This document shows positions 16,634-23,923 of a stretch of DNA of 32,842 nt, in pieces. The notes under the pieces were generated by a model. That model made no database searches. It saw only the letters and a program-made list of their open reading frames with translations, and was not told the origin of the DNA. The position numbers and the translations under genes are program-made. Source of the DNA: Akkermansiaceae bacterium UBA2367 (GTDB lineage: Bacteria > Verrucomicrobiota > Verrucomicrobiia > Verrucomicrobiales > DEV007). Numbering within the stretch: the stretch's first letter is position 1; every line of letters starts with the position of its first letter. Location of the stretch: assembly GCA_002344525.1 (NCBI GenBank), contig DDTJ01000070.1, positions 1-32,842 on the forward strand, given 5' to 3'.

Positions 16634-16668
16634 CTTTACTTTTCGCGGCGACCGCAGGTCGCCATCCG

Positions 16669-17403
16669 CTACCACCGCATCACCTTCCCCAAAAAGGCCT
16701 TCACCGTCTCCGACTTCGGAGCACCGAAGACCTCCTCTGCCGTCCCCGATTCCACCACTTTCCCGGCGGAGAGAAAGACCACGGCGTCGGCGGAGCCGCG
16801 GGCGAAACCCATCTCGTGGGTCGAGAGGACGGTGCGCTGCCCGGCGCGGCAGAGCTCCTCGACCAGATCGAGCACCTCCGCCTTCCTCTCCGGATCGAGG
16901 GCCGAGGTCGGCTCGTCGAGGAGGAGCAGGGCGGGTCCGTGCGCCATGGCCCTCGCGAGGGCGATGCGCTGCTGCTGCCCGCCGGAGAGCTCGGCGGGCC
17001 GCTTCGCGAGATGGTCGCCCATGCCGAAACGCTCCACGACCTCGCGGGCGCGGGCGCGGGCGGCGTCGCGCGTCCAGCCATGCGCCTCGACGAGGGGCAG
17101 GACGATGTTCTCCAAGGCGGTGAGATGCGGGAAGAGGTTGAAGGACTGGAAGAGGAAGCCGTTGCGCCGACGCCACGCGCGCTGCCCCTCCTCGTCGCGC
17201 GGGACGGCCGCCCCGTCGATGCGGACCGAACCCGAGTCGGACGTTTCGAGTCCGCCGAGGAGACGCAGCAGGGTCGATTTCCCCCCGCCCGATGGGCCGA
17301 TCAGGGCGAGCACTTTCACCGCGTCGCCGAACGCGAGATCGATCCCGTCGATGGCACGGGTCGAGCCGTAGTGTTTTGTCAGGCCCTCGATCTCAATGCT
17401 CAT
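16669..17403 (-). CDS. Amino-acid-type ABC transporter ATPase (GlnQ family)
   Basis: A 244-residue ABC ATPase of the polar amino acid uptake type that powers the permease encoded just upstream. Walker A is GPSGGGKST at 36-44, the Q-loop sits in FQSFNLFPHLT near 85-95, the signature is LSGGQQQRIALARA near 139-152, Walker B is LLLLDEPTSALD and the H-loop is STHEMGFA. The start codon lies inside the permease gene (11-bp overlap at 17393-17403), so the two are translationally coupled. No periplasmic binding protein gene is next to the pair. Substrate cannot be read from the sequence; glutamine, arginine or another amino acid are all possible. Confidence 0.92.
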   Translation of the reverse strand: MSIEIEGLTKHYGSTRAIDGIDLAFGDAVKVLALIGPSGGGKSTLLRLLGGLETSDSGSVRIDGAAVPRDEEGQRAWRRRNGFLFQSFNLFPHLTALENIVLPLVEAHGWTRDAARARAREVVERFGMGDHLAKRPAELSGGQQQRIALARAMAHGPALLLLDEPTSALDPERKAEVLDLVEELCRAGQRTVLSTHEMGFARGSADAVVFLSAGKVVESGTAEEVFGAPKSETVKAFLGKVMRW

Positions 17404-18130
17404 AGCGGTAGCGTCGCTCCAGCCGCCGGCTCAGCAGCGAGATCGGAAAGGTGAGGAGGAAGTAGCCGACGATCAGCGGCAGGTAGGCCTCGAAGGTGGC
17501 GTAGGTGTTCGCGTTCGCCTCGCGAGCCTGCATCGTGAACTCGTGGACGCTGATGACGAAGAGCAGCGACGAATCCTTGATCAAGTTCGCGAACTGCCCC
17601 GCCGAGGCCGGAAGGACGCGCCGCACCGCCTGCGGGACGACGACGAAGCGGTAGGTCTGCGCCCCGGTGAGGCCGATGGCCCGCGCCGAGAGCCACTGCG
17701 AAGCCGGGACCGACTCGATCCCGCCCCGGAAGATCTCGGAGAGGTAGGCCCCGGAGAAGCAGGAGAGCACGACCAGCCCGACGCCGAAGCGGCTGTGCCA
17801 GCCCACCGCGTCGGCGACGAGGTAGTAGCCGATCAGGATTTGCGTGAGCAAGGGTGTGCCACGGATGAACTCGACATAGACGCGGCAGAGGAAGGCGGGC
17901 AGGCGATGCCCGGAGAGCTGCCCCGCCGTGAGCAGCACGCCGACGAGGACGCTCAAGACCAAGGCCAAGACGGAAATCAAGAGGGTCGTGCCCCAGCCCG
18001 AGAGGAGGTTTTTCCAATACGGCGCGAGGGCCTCCCAGCGGTAGTCATGCGAGGCCACCACCCAGACGACGAAGGAGAAGGTCGCGAGGAGCACGACCGA
18101 AACGAAGACGCTGAGAGTGGTTTTCCACAC
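17393..18130 (-). CDS. Amino-acid-type ABC transporter permease (HisM/GlnP family)
   Basis: A 245-residue inner-membrane permease. One membrane helix at about 8-28 precedes a periplasmic stretch (HDYRWEALAPYW), then comes the canonical five-helix permease core. EFIRGTPLLTQI near 89-100 is characteristic of the polar amino acid family. The EAA loop ARAIGLTGAQTYRFVVVPQAVR near 150-171, given here in outline, contacts the ATPase. It starts 18 bp after the G3E GTPase gene and overlaps the ATPase gene by 11 bp, so it belongs to the long minus-strand gene run. With no solute-binding protein adjacent, the transporter may recruit one encoded elsewhere. Confidence 0.9.
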   Translation of the reverse strand: MWKTTLSVFVSVVLLATFSFVVWVVASHDYRWEALAPYWKNLLSGWGTTLLISVLALVLSVLVGVLLTAGQLSGHRLPAFLCRVYVEFIRGTPLLTQILIGYYLVADAVGWHSRFGVGLVVLSCFSGAYLSEIFRGGIESVPASQWLSARAIGLTGAQTYRFVVVPQAVRRVLPASAGQFANLIKDSSLLFVISVHEFTMQAREANANTYATFEAYLPLIVGYFLLTFPISLLSRRLERRYRYEH

Positions 18131-18148
18131 GGTGGCGAGGGCGGAGGA

Positions 18149-19276
18149 TCAAGCGGTGGAGGCGGTGACGCGATGCGTCGGCACGGGCTGGCCGGGACGA
18201 AAATGCTCCAAGTGGGCGATGCGGAAGAGAAGGCTGCGGGCGATGGCGATCTCCGCCTCCAACGCGGCGGTGGCGGCTTCTTCGAGCGTGTCGGGATCGA
18301 CTTCGGCGCGAATGTTCAGCAGCAGTTCGCCGTCTTCGAGCGGTTCGTAGAGTCGATGCGACAGTTCCGGCGCGGCGTCTCCGCGCACGAGGTTGATCGC
18401 GGCGATCTCGTAGGGGTCGCCGAGCGGGGTGAGGGTCGCCTTCAAGTGGGCGACCTCAGCTCCGGCGAACTCCAGCTTTTCCTTCAGCGCGCCCGCGATG
18501 GCCGTCAGCAGTTCGTTTCCGTCAAACTCATCGACGCCGCCGCCATCGGCCTTGATCTCCACGGTCGCGTTGAGCCAGCCGAGGAGGGCTTCGCCTTCGC
18601 CGTAGCGGTCGTAGTCGATTTCAAGGAAATGCGCCGCGTCCATCTCGGCGTCGAGGACGGCCTCGAACCAGTCCTCGCAGCCCGTGCCCTCGCGGGCCGA
18701 GACGACGAAGACCCGCGCACCTGGAAATTCACGCTCCAGCGCTGCGACGAGTTCGGAACGCTGCGCCTCGTCGAGAAGGTCGGCCTTGTTCACGACGATG
18801 AACTGCGCCTCTTCAAGCTGCTTGCGATAGATGTAGAGCACGTTCTCGGAGAACTTGCGCCCCTCGCGCAAGCCGAGGACCTGCGCGGCGCGGACGGGAT
18901 CGACGAGGACGCTGAGCGGCGCGACGGCGTAGTCCTCGCCGTAGATCTTCCGCAGGGGCAGGCTCACCGTGGCAACGAGGTCGGTGCAGCTCCCCACCGG
19001 CTCGGCGAGGAGGACATCGGGCCGACTCGCCTCGGTGAGGTTTTTGGCCGCGTCGATGAGGGAGTTGAAACGGCAGCAGAAACAGCCGCCAGGAATCTCC
19101 TCGACGGGAAAACGGTTCGAGCGCCCGATGGCTGAATCGACGAGGCCCGCGCCCTGGTCGTTGGTGATCAATCCGACCCGTCGGCCTTTGGCGTCGAGAT
19201 AGCGGGCGAAGCGTTGGATGAGAGTGGTCTTCCCCGCGCCGAGGAATCCGCCGATCATGAGGTAACGGGAGGCCAT
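18149..19276 (-). CDS. G3E family GTPase (CobW/COG0523-like metallochaperone)
   Basis: A 375-residue GTPase of the SIMIBI/G3E class. Walker A is GGFLGAGKTT at 9-18. GGCFCCRF at 63-70 holds the CxCC motif that binds Zn2+ or another metal in COG0523 proteins. VVNKADLLD is the NKxD guanine-specificity motif. The C-terminal half differs from the usual CobW C-terminal domain and is rich in acidic residues. Known relatives insert or deliver metals to enzymes. The start ATG at 19276 is chosen directly before the P-loop strand; the open frame continues upstream only into a heptamer repeat. It follows a GcvH-like lipoyl gene in the same direction, a pairing that hints at a shared task not deducible here. 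Confidence 0.86.
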   Translation of the reverse strand: MASRYLMIGGFLGAGKTTLIQRFARYLDAKGRRVGLITNDQGAGLVDSAIGRSNRFPVEEIPGGCFCCRFNSLIDAAKNLTEASRPDVLLAEPVGSCTDLVATVSLPLRKIYGEDYAVAPLSVLVDPVRAAQVLGLREGRKFSENVLYIYRKQLEEAQFIVVNKADLLDEAQRSELVAALEREFPGARVFVVSAREGTGCEDWFEAVLDAEMDAAHFLEIDYDRYGEGEALLGWLNATVEIKADGGGVDEFDGNELLTAIAGALKEKLEFAGAEVAHLKATLTPLGDPYEIAAINLVRGDAAPELSHRLYEPLEDGELLLNIRAEVDPDTLEEAATAALEAEIAIARSLLFRIAHLEHFRPGQPVPTHRVTASTA

Positions 19277-19311
19277 GGGGGAAGGTGGCGCGGTTGCCAC
19301 AAGTTGCAAGA

Positions 19312-19371
19312 GTTCTTGGTTCTTCGTCCTTGGCTCTTGGTCCACTCCTACCTTTTACCTTTCACCTTTTA
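19312..19371. repeat. Two heptamer tandem arrays between GTPase and lipoyl genes
   Basis: Array one has consecutive 7-nt units at 19312, 19319, 19326 and 19333 (gttcttg, gttcttc, gtccttg, gctcttg). Array two has three at 19351, 19358 and 19365 (ccttttA, cctttca, ccttttA). The words differ but the period is exactly 7 in both. A short hairpin agcggcc-tcc-ggccgct (19373-19389) follows and overlaps the stop codon of the lipoyl-protein gene. The gap lies inside a codirectional gene run. Confidence 0.75.
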
Positions 19372-19387
19372 CAGCGGCCTCCGGCCG

Positions 19388-19831
19388 CTAATACCCTTCG
19401 CTCTGCATCTTCTCGATCAACGCCTCCAGATGCGCGACGTAGCCATGGACGTCGACGCTGGTCTCTTCGGGTTCGCCCTCGACGGCGTAGAGCCAGCCAT
19501 CCTCGTAGGGCGAGCTTTTCACGAGACAGGCGTCCTCGTCGAGGAGGGGATTTCCGCCAGCGAATCCCCCGTCCATCACGCAAAAGAGATCGCTCGCCGC
19601 TTTGAAGCCCTCGACATGGCCGATGGTCTGACCCGACGAAACCTGGTCGCCAACCGCGACCTCGTAGCGGGCCTCGACGAGCTCGCCGAGCATGCGGGTG
19701 GCGAATTTCGTGAAGCCGACGCGCCAGAGGCCAGGCACATCCTCGACCATCCAGTAGTGGCTGAGCGAGTAGCGGAAAGCCACCGGAAGGCGAGCGGAGA
19801 AGCGGGCGTGTTTGAAGCGGACGAATTCCAT
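19388..19831 (-). CDS. GcvH-like lipoyl-domain protein
   Basis: A 147-residue protein related to glycine cleavage H protein, somewhat longer than usual (about 125-130). The lipoyl hairpin is conserved: GHVEGFKAASD at 71-81 puts Lys77 at the lipoylation site, and WRVGFTKFATRMLGEL at 36-51 matches the H-protein start region. The following loop reads CVMDGGFAGGNPLL, where H proteins normally have PVSGxVxxVN, so the surface seen by partner enzymes differs. No gcvT or gcvP gene is in this window. The gene follows the squalene/phytoene synthase gene by 1 bp and precedes the G3E GTPase. It may be a true H protein with distant partners, or an H-like carrier with another role. Confidence 0.82.
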   Translation of the reverse strand: MEFVRFKHARFSARLPVAFRYSLSHYWMVEDVPGLWRVGFTKFATRMLGELVEARYEVAVGDQVSSGQTIGHVEGFKAASDLFCVMDGGFAGGNPLLDEDACLVKSSPYEDGWLYAVEGEPEETSVDVHGYVAHLEALIEKMQSEGY

Positions 19832-19832
19832 T

Positions 19833-20699
19833 TCAACCGAGGAACTTGGCGCGGAGAAACTCGCCCAGCATCGTCGCCTTGCCGAGGCGGTATCGCGTCG
19901 CGAAGACGCGGAAGCCGTCGCGCTCCATCGTGTCGAGGATGCCGGAGTAGATGCGCCGCATCAGTTCGGCGGATCGCAGGGCGCGGCGGTCGGCTTTCGG
20001 CAGGGTGGCGAAGACGGCGAGGGCCTCGCCGTAGTGGGCTCGCGCCACGGTCGCCTCGTGCTTCATGAGACGGCCGAACTTGGCCGCGTCGGGCGCGCCG
20101 GAAAGGATGGCCTCCTCCGTGAGACCGAAACGGCGCAGATCCTCCAGCGGCAGGAAGACGCGGCCTTTCCTCGCGTCCTCGCCGACATCGCGGAGGATGT
20201 TCGTCCATTGCAGGGCGTAGCCAAGCTCCTCGGCGTAGGCGCGGGAGCGGGAATCGACGCAGCCGAAAAGCGTCACGCTGACCAGCCCGACGGCGCTGGC
20301 GACGTGGTAGCAGTATCGCCGCAGCTCGGCCTCGGTCGCGAAGGTGCTCGGGGCGAGATCCATCTCCATCCCGTCGAGAATGGCGAGAAGATCGGCCCGC
20401 TGCGGATCGCGGCGTCGGAGCAGATCGGCGAACTCGCTTTCGATACCGGGACTCGGATCGGTCGCCGTCCCCTCGACGAGGGCACGCCAGCGGTCGAGTC
20501 CGGCACGGCGCTCCGGTTCCTCCAAACCCGGTTCATCGACGAGGTCGTCGACGACGCGGCAGAAGGCGTAGAAGACCTCCATGTCGCCGCGCACCGCGCG
20601 GGGCAGCACGGCGAGGGCGAAAGCGAGATTCGAGCCGCTGCGGCGGACGATCTCGCGGGCGCTGGCGGCGGTCGGGTGCAAGGGATTTCGCGGGGTCAA
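19833..20699 (-). CDS. Squalene/phytoene synthase family protein (HpnC/HpnD-like)
   Basis: A 288-residue head-to-head prenyl synthase that joins two C15 or C20 diphosphates. Aspartate-rich motif one is DDLVDE at 51-56 and motif two is NILRDVGED at 167-175, followed by KGRVFLPLEDL, as in presqualene diphosphate synthase HpnD and phytoene synthase. VFYAFCRVVDD precedes motif one. Length and motif style favour the squalene branch (hopanoids), but phytoene synthase cannot be excluded. No ATG fits: the best start is TTG at 20699, whose bases overlap the lepB stop as TTGA, giving translational coupling. A second TTG at 20681 is possible. The stop is 1 bp before the GcvH-like start. Confidence 0.88.
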   Translation of the reverse strand: MTPRNPLHPTAASAREIVRRSGSNLAFALAVLPRAVRGDMEVFYAFCRVVDDLVDEPGLEEPERRAGLDRWRALVEGTATDPSPGIESEFADLLRRRDPQRADLLAILDGMEMDLAPSTFATEAELRRYCYHVASAVGLVSVTLFGCVDSRSRAYAEELGYALQWTNILRDVGEDARKGRVFLPLEDLRRFGLTEEAILSGAPDAAKFGRLMKHEATVARAHYGEALAVFATLPKADRRALRSAELMRRIYSGILDTMERDGFRVFATRYRLGKATMLGEFLRAKFLG

Positions 20700-21907
20700 T
20701 CGACGAAGCCGAAGTGGTGGCCGAAGGGGTAGTAGACGAAAGCCGCCCGCCCCACGATGTTCTCCTCGGGCACGACGCCCCAGTTCCGCGAATCGGAGCT
20801 GTTCGCGCTGTTGTCGCCGAGAGCCCAGTATTCGCCGGGACGCAGGGCGACGCCTGACGCTCCCCCGTTCAGGGTGTAGCCGGTGTAGTAGCCTTCCTGC
20901 GACATCACCCGGACGAAGCCCGGCTCGGTCCCGGTCTCGCCGTTGACCTTCAGCAGGGGCGGCTCGATCCCGAGGGTGTCGCCGGGGACGCCAGCGAGGC
21001 GCTTGATGTAGTGCTGCGAGCCTTGACGCGGGTCGATCCCGATCTGGATGCCGTAGATGTTCTGCGTGTCGAAGACGAAGACCTCGCCGCGCTTCGGTTT
21101 CTTCCAATGGTAGACCCACTTGTTCACGACGAGCTGATCCCCGGTGTCGACGTAGCCCTGGGCGATGCTGTCGCCCGCCTTGACCTCGAAGGCGCGGGTC
21201 CGGTTGCGATCGCGAAAGGGTCCGGTCGCGATGAGATCCTCGACCCGCGAGCGCGTGCCCGGGGCGCTGTAGACGCGTCCGCTCTTCGTCTTCAGATAGG
21301 TCCGGGTGAAGAAAAGGAAATGGGTCTTCTCGTAGAGATGCGCCTCGTCGATGATGATCCCGTCGTCCTCCTTCGCGACCCAATCGACATGGCTGCGACC
21401 GAACCAGACCGTGTCCCATATCCGCTTCGGCAGACCCGGCCGTTCGTAGCCCTCCGGCGCGTTGCGCCCGGCATTCGGATTCATCTCCTTCGTCGGATAG
21501 GCGATGATGCCGTTCAGGGTCGGCTGCATCGAGCCAGTCGGAATCTTGAACTGCTGGATGAAGTAGGCGCGGATGCCCATGGCGATGACCACGGCGACGA
21601 AGACGACCTCGATGTTCTCCTTCCACGCGGAGGGTCGGTAGTCCTTCACCGATTTCTTGCAGGTCTCGGTGAGATCCTCGGCGAGCACCTCCAGCTCGCG
21701 GCGCTTCTTCGCGCGGTCCTCGACCCCGGCGAGGAACTCGGCGTTCTTGCGGCGGATCTCCTCCTTCCGCTCCTCGTCGATGAGGTCGTCGTTGTAGCGG
21801 AGGAACTTGCGGACGCCCTTGACGAGGGAATGTCCCTCCTTGCGGCCCCGTTTGTCGAGGGGCAGCTCGGCGAGTTCTTCCTTGCTTGGTTTTTTGAAAA
21901 GGAACAT
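20696..21907 (-). CDS. lepB: Signal peptidase I
   Basis: A 403-residue membrane protease that removes signal peptides from exported proteins. The Ser/Lys dyad is visible: Ser126 in IPTGSMQPTL and Lys302 in HYIKRLAGVPGD. The final signature GDNSANSSDSR near 365-375 is intact. One membrane helix (about 99-116) precedes the catalytic Ser. Unusually, about 95 residues of charged, coiled-coil-like cytoplasmic sequence precede that helix. A long insertion between the Ser and Lys boxes (about 130-300) makes the periplasmic domain larger than in short Gram-positive enzymes. The start ATG at 21907 follows a heptamer repeat tract and lepA 52 bp upstream; the 3' end overlaps the synthase gene. Confidence 0.94.
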   Translation of the reverse strand: MFLFKKPSKEELAELPLDKRGRKEGHSLVKGVRKFLRYNDDLIDEERKEEIRRKNAEFLAGVEDRAKKRRELEVLAEDLTETCKKSVKDYRPSAWKENIEVVFVAVVIAMGIRAYFIQQFKIPTGSMQPTLNGIIAYPTKEMNPNAGRNAPEGYERPGLPKRIWDTVWFGRSHVDWVAKEDDGIIIDEAHLYEKTHFLFFTRTYLKTKSGRVYSAPGTRSRVEDLIATGPFRDRNRTRAFEVKAGDSIAQGYVDTGDQLVVNKWVYHWKKPKRGEVFVFDTQNIYGIQIGIDPRQGSQHYIKRLAGVPGDTLGIEPPLLKVNGETGTEPGFVRVMSQEGYYTGYTLNGGASGVALRPGEYWALGDNSANSSDSRNWGVVPEENIVGRAAFVYYPFGHHFGFVD

Positions 21908-21915
21908 CCGGTTAA

Positions 21916-21957
21916 AGTTTAGGGTTCAACATTCAAAGTTTCCAGCTCCTAGCTCCC
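21916..21957. repeat. Heptamer tandem array between lepA and lepB
   Basis: Six consecutive degenerate 7-nt units start at 21916, 21923, 21930, 21937, 21944 and 21951 (agtttag, ggttcaa, cattcaa, agtttcc, agctcct, agctccc). Neighbouring units resemble each other more than distant ones. The array fills nearly the whole 52-bp gap, from the lepA stop to 8 bp before the lepB start, so it forms the leader from which lepB is translated if the genes are cotranscribed. Confidence 0.65.
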
Positions 21958-21959
21958 GG

Positions 21960-23759
21960 CTAATCCCCCGACTTCAGCACCTTGATGAAGGCGTCCTGGG
22001 GGATGTTGACCTTGCCGATGGCCTTCATCTTCTTCTTCCCCTCCTTCTGCTTTTCGAGGAGCTTGCGCTTCCGGGTGATGTCGCCGCCGTAGCATTTCGC
22101 GGTGACGTTCTTGCGCATCGCGCTGATGCTCTCGCGAGCGATGATCTTCCCGCCGATGGCGGCTTGGATGGCGACGGTGAAAAGCTGCTGGGGAATGACC
22201 TCCTTCAGCTTCGCGGCGAGCTGGCGGCCACGCGACTCGGCCTTGTCGCGATGGACGATCACGGAGAAGGCGTCGACCGGCTCGCCCGCGATGAGCATGT
22301 CCATCTTCACGAGCTTCTCGGCCTGGTAGTCGCCATATTCGTAGTCCATGCTGCCGTAGCCGCGGGTGATGCTCTTGAGACGGTCGTTGAAATCGACGAG
22401 GATCTCGTTCAGCGGCAGGATCGCGGTGAGGAGCACGCGGGTCTGGTCGAGGGTCTCGGTATTGACCAGTTCGCCGCGCTTCTCGGCGACGAGCTTCATC
22501 AGCTCGCCGATGTAGTCGTTCGGCGTCATGACGTAGGCCCGCACCGTGGGCTCGCGGATCTCGACGATGTTCTGCGGCTCGGGGAGGAAGCTGGGGTTGT
22601 CGATCTCGACCTCGGTGCCGTCGGTGAGCTTCACCTGGTAGACGACGCCGGGGTAGGTCGAGATCACGTCCATGTTGAACTCGCGACGGAGGCGCTCCTG
22701 CACGATCTCCATGTGGAGCAGGCCGAGGAAGCCGCAGCGGAAGCCGAAGCCGAGCGCGGCCGAACTCTCCGCCTGGTAGCTGAAGGCGGCGTCGTTGATC
22801 TGGAGCTTGCCCATCGCCAGCTTGAGCTGCTCGAAGTCCTCCGACGACACCGGGTAGATGCCGCTGAAGACCATGGGCTGGATCTCCTTGAAGCCGGGGA
22901 GCGGCTCCTCGGCGGAGATCCGCGTCTCGGTGATGGTGTCGCCGATCTTGACCTCGTGCGACGACTTCATGTTCGCGATGAGGTAGCCGACGTCGCCCGC
23001 CACGAGCTTGTCGCGGGGCGACTGCTTCGGGGTGAAGACGCCGACCTCCTTGACCTCGTAGCTCTTCCCCGTGGCCATCATGCGGATGCCGGTGCCGCGC
23101 TTCACCTCGCCGCTGACGACGCGCACGTAGCTGACCACGCCCCGGTAGGTGTCGAAGACCGAGTCGAAGACCAGCGCGCGCAGGATGCCGTCGGCGGGCT
23201 TCTTCGGATGGGGGATGCGGGTGACGACGGCTTCCAAAATATCCTCGACGCCGATGCCCATCTTCGCGCTCGCGGGGATGGCCTCGTCGCCGGGGATGGC
23301 GAGGATCTCCTCAAGCTGCTTCCTCACCGCGGGCACATCGGCGCTGGGCAGGTCGATCTTGTTGATCACGGGGATGACGTGGAGGTTCGCCTGGTTGGCG
23401 AGGTGGACGTTGGCCACGGTCTGGGCCTCGACCCCCTGGGCCGCGTCGATCAGCAGCAGCGCCCCCTCGCAAGCGGCGAGGGAACGGCTCACCTCGTAGG
23501 AGAAATCGACGTGGCCGGGCGTGTCGAGGAGGTTGAGCTGGTAGGTCTTCCCGTCCTTGGCGAGATATTTCATCGTCACCGGGTGGGACTTGATCGTGAT
23601 GCCGCGCTCGCGCTCCAGGTCCATGGAGTCGAGGAGCTGGTCCTGCTTCTCCCGTTGGGAAATGGTCGCGGTCGTCTCCAGCAGGCGATCCGAGAGGGTC
23701 GTCTTGCCGTGGTCGATGTGGGCGATGATGGAGAAATTGCGTGTCAGGTCGAGGGACAT
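21960..23759 (-). CDS. lepA: Elongation factor 4 (LepA)
   Basis: A 599-residue translational GTPase, the standard length for LepA, which acts on the ribosome (back-translocation or assembly roles are proposed in the literature). The G domain shows AHIDHGKT at 13-20 (G1), RGITIK (G2), DTPGHVDF (G3) and NKIDLP (G4). The LepA-specific C-terminal region ends with CYGGDITRKRKLLEKQKEGK, listed here from its key residues, and KKKMKAIG. The ATG at 23759 is chosen because it begins the canonical MxxDLTRNFSIIAHIDHGK; in-frame GTG upstream would add an unlikely tail. It is followed by lepB, an old and common bacterial gene pair. Confidence 0.97.
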   Translation of the reverse strand: MSLDLTRNFSIIAHIDHGKTTLSDRLLETTATISQREKQDQLLDSMDLERERGITIKSHPVTMKYLAKDGKTYQLNLLDTPGHVDFSYEVSRSLAACEGALLLIDAAQGVEAQTVANVHLANQANLHVIPVINKIDLPSADVPAVRKQLEEILAIPGDEAIPASAKMGIGVEDILEAVVTRIPHPKKPADGILRALVFDSVFDTYRGVVSYVRVVSGEVKRGTGIRMMATGKSYEVKEVGVFTPKQSPRDKLVAGDVGYLIANMKSSHEVKIGDTITETRISAEEPLPGFKEIQPMVFSGIYPVSSEDFEQLKLAMGKLQINDAAFSYQAESSAALGFGFRCGFLGLLHMEIVQERLRREFNMDVISTYPGVVYQVKLTDGTEVEIDNPSFLPEPQNIVEIREPTVRAYVMTPNDYIGELMKLVAEKRGELVNTETLDQTRVLLTAILPLNEILVDFNDRLKSITRGYGSMDYEYGDYQAEKLVKMDMLIAGEPVDAFSVIVHRDKAESRGRQLAAKLKEVIPQQLFTVAIQAAIGGKIIARESISAMRKNVTAKCYGGDITRKRKLLEKQKEGKKKMKAIGKVNIPQDAFIKVLKSGD

Positions 23760-23800
23760 CGTCGAAAAGGGGCGAAACCTAGGGGCTTTCACCGGAAAGT

Positions 23801-23923
23801 AAATCCGAAGCTCGAAATCCGAAGCTCGAATTCCGAAACCGCTACGCGGGACCGCTGATTGGCGCTGATCTGCGGTCGCCGGAGGCCCAAGTTCGGATTT
23901 CGAGCTTCGGATTTCGGATTTAT
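23801..23923. repeat. Inverted heptamer arrays between DUF6807 gene and lepA
   Basis: The left array has five consecutive units at 23802-23836 (aatccga, agctcga, aatccga, agctcga, attccga). The right array has four reverse-complement units at 23893-23920 (tcggatt, tcgagct, tcggatt, tcggatt). A 23-bp stretch at 23801-23823 is perfectly complementary to 23892-23914. The loop holds a second repeat style at 23852-23875 (gattggcgctgatctgcgg) like the one at 87-181. The last unit touches the TAA stop of the DUF6807 gene, and the array lies 42 bp upstream of the lepA start. Confidence 0.8.

Noticed and set aside
17396..19135. A 579-codon plus-strand open frame over the ABC permease and GTPase genes
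   Set aside because: The opposite strand encodes proteins with complete catalytic motifs; this frame has none.
19277..19345. GTG start at 19345 for the G3E GTPase
   Set aside because: The added residues come from the heptamer array; the P-loop strand begins at ATG 19276.
23801..23923. Possible CRISPR array
   Set aside because: Units are 7 nt, adjacent without spacers and in both orientations; no cas genes are present.
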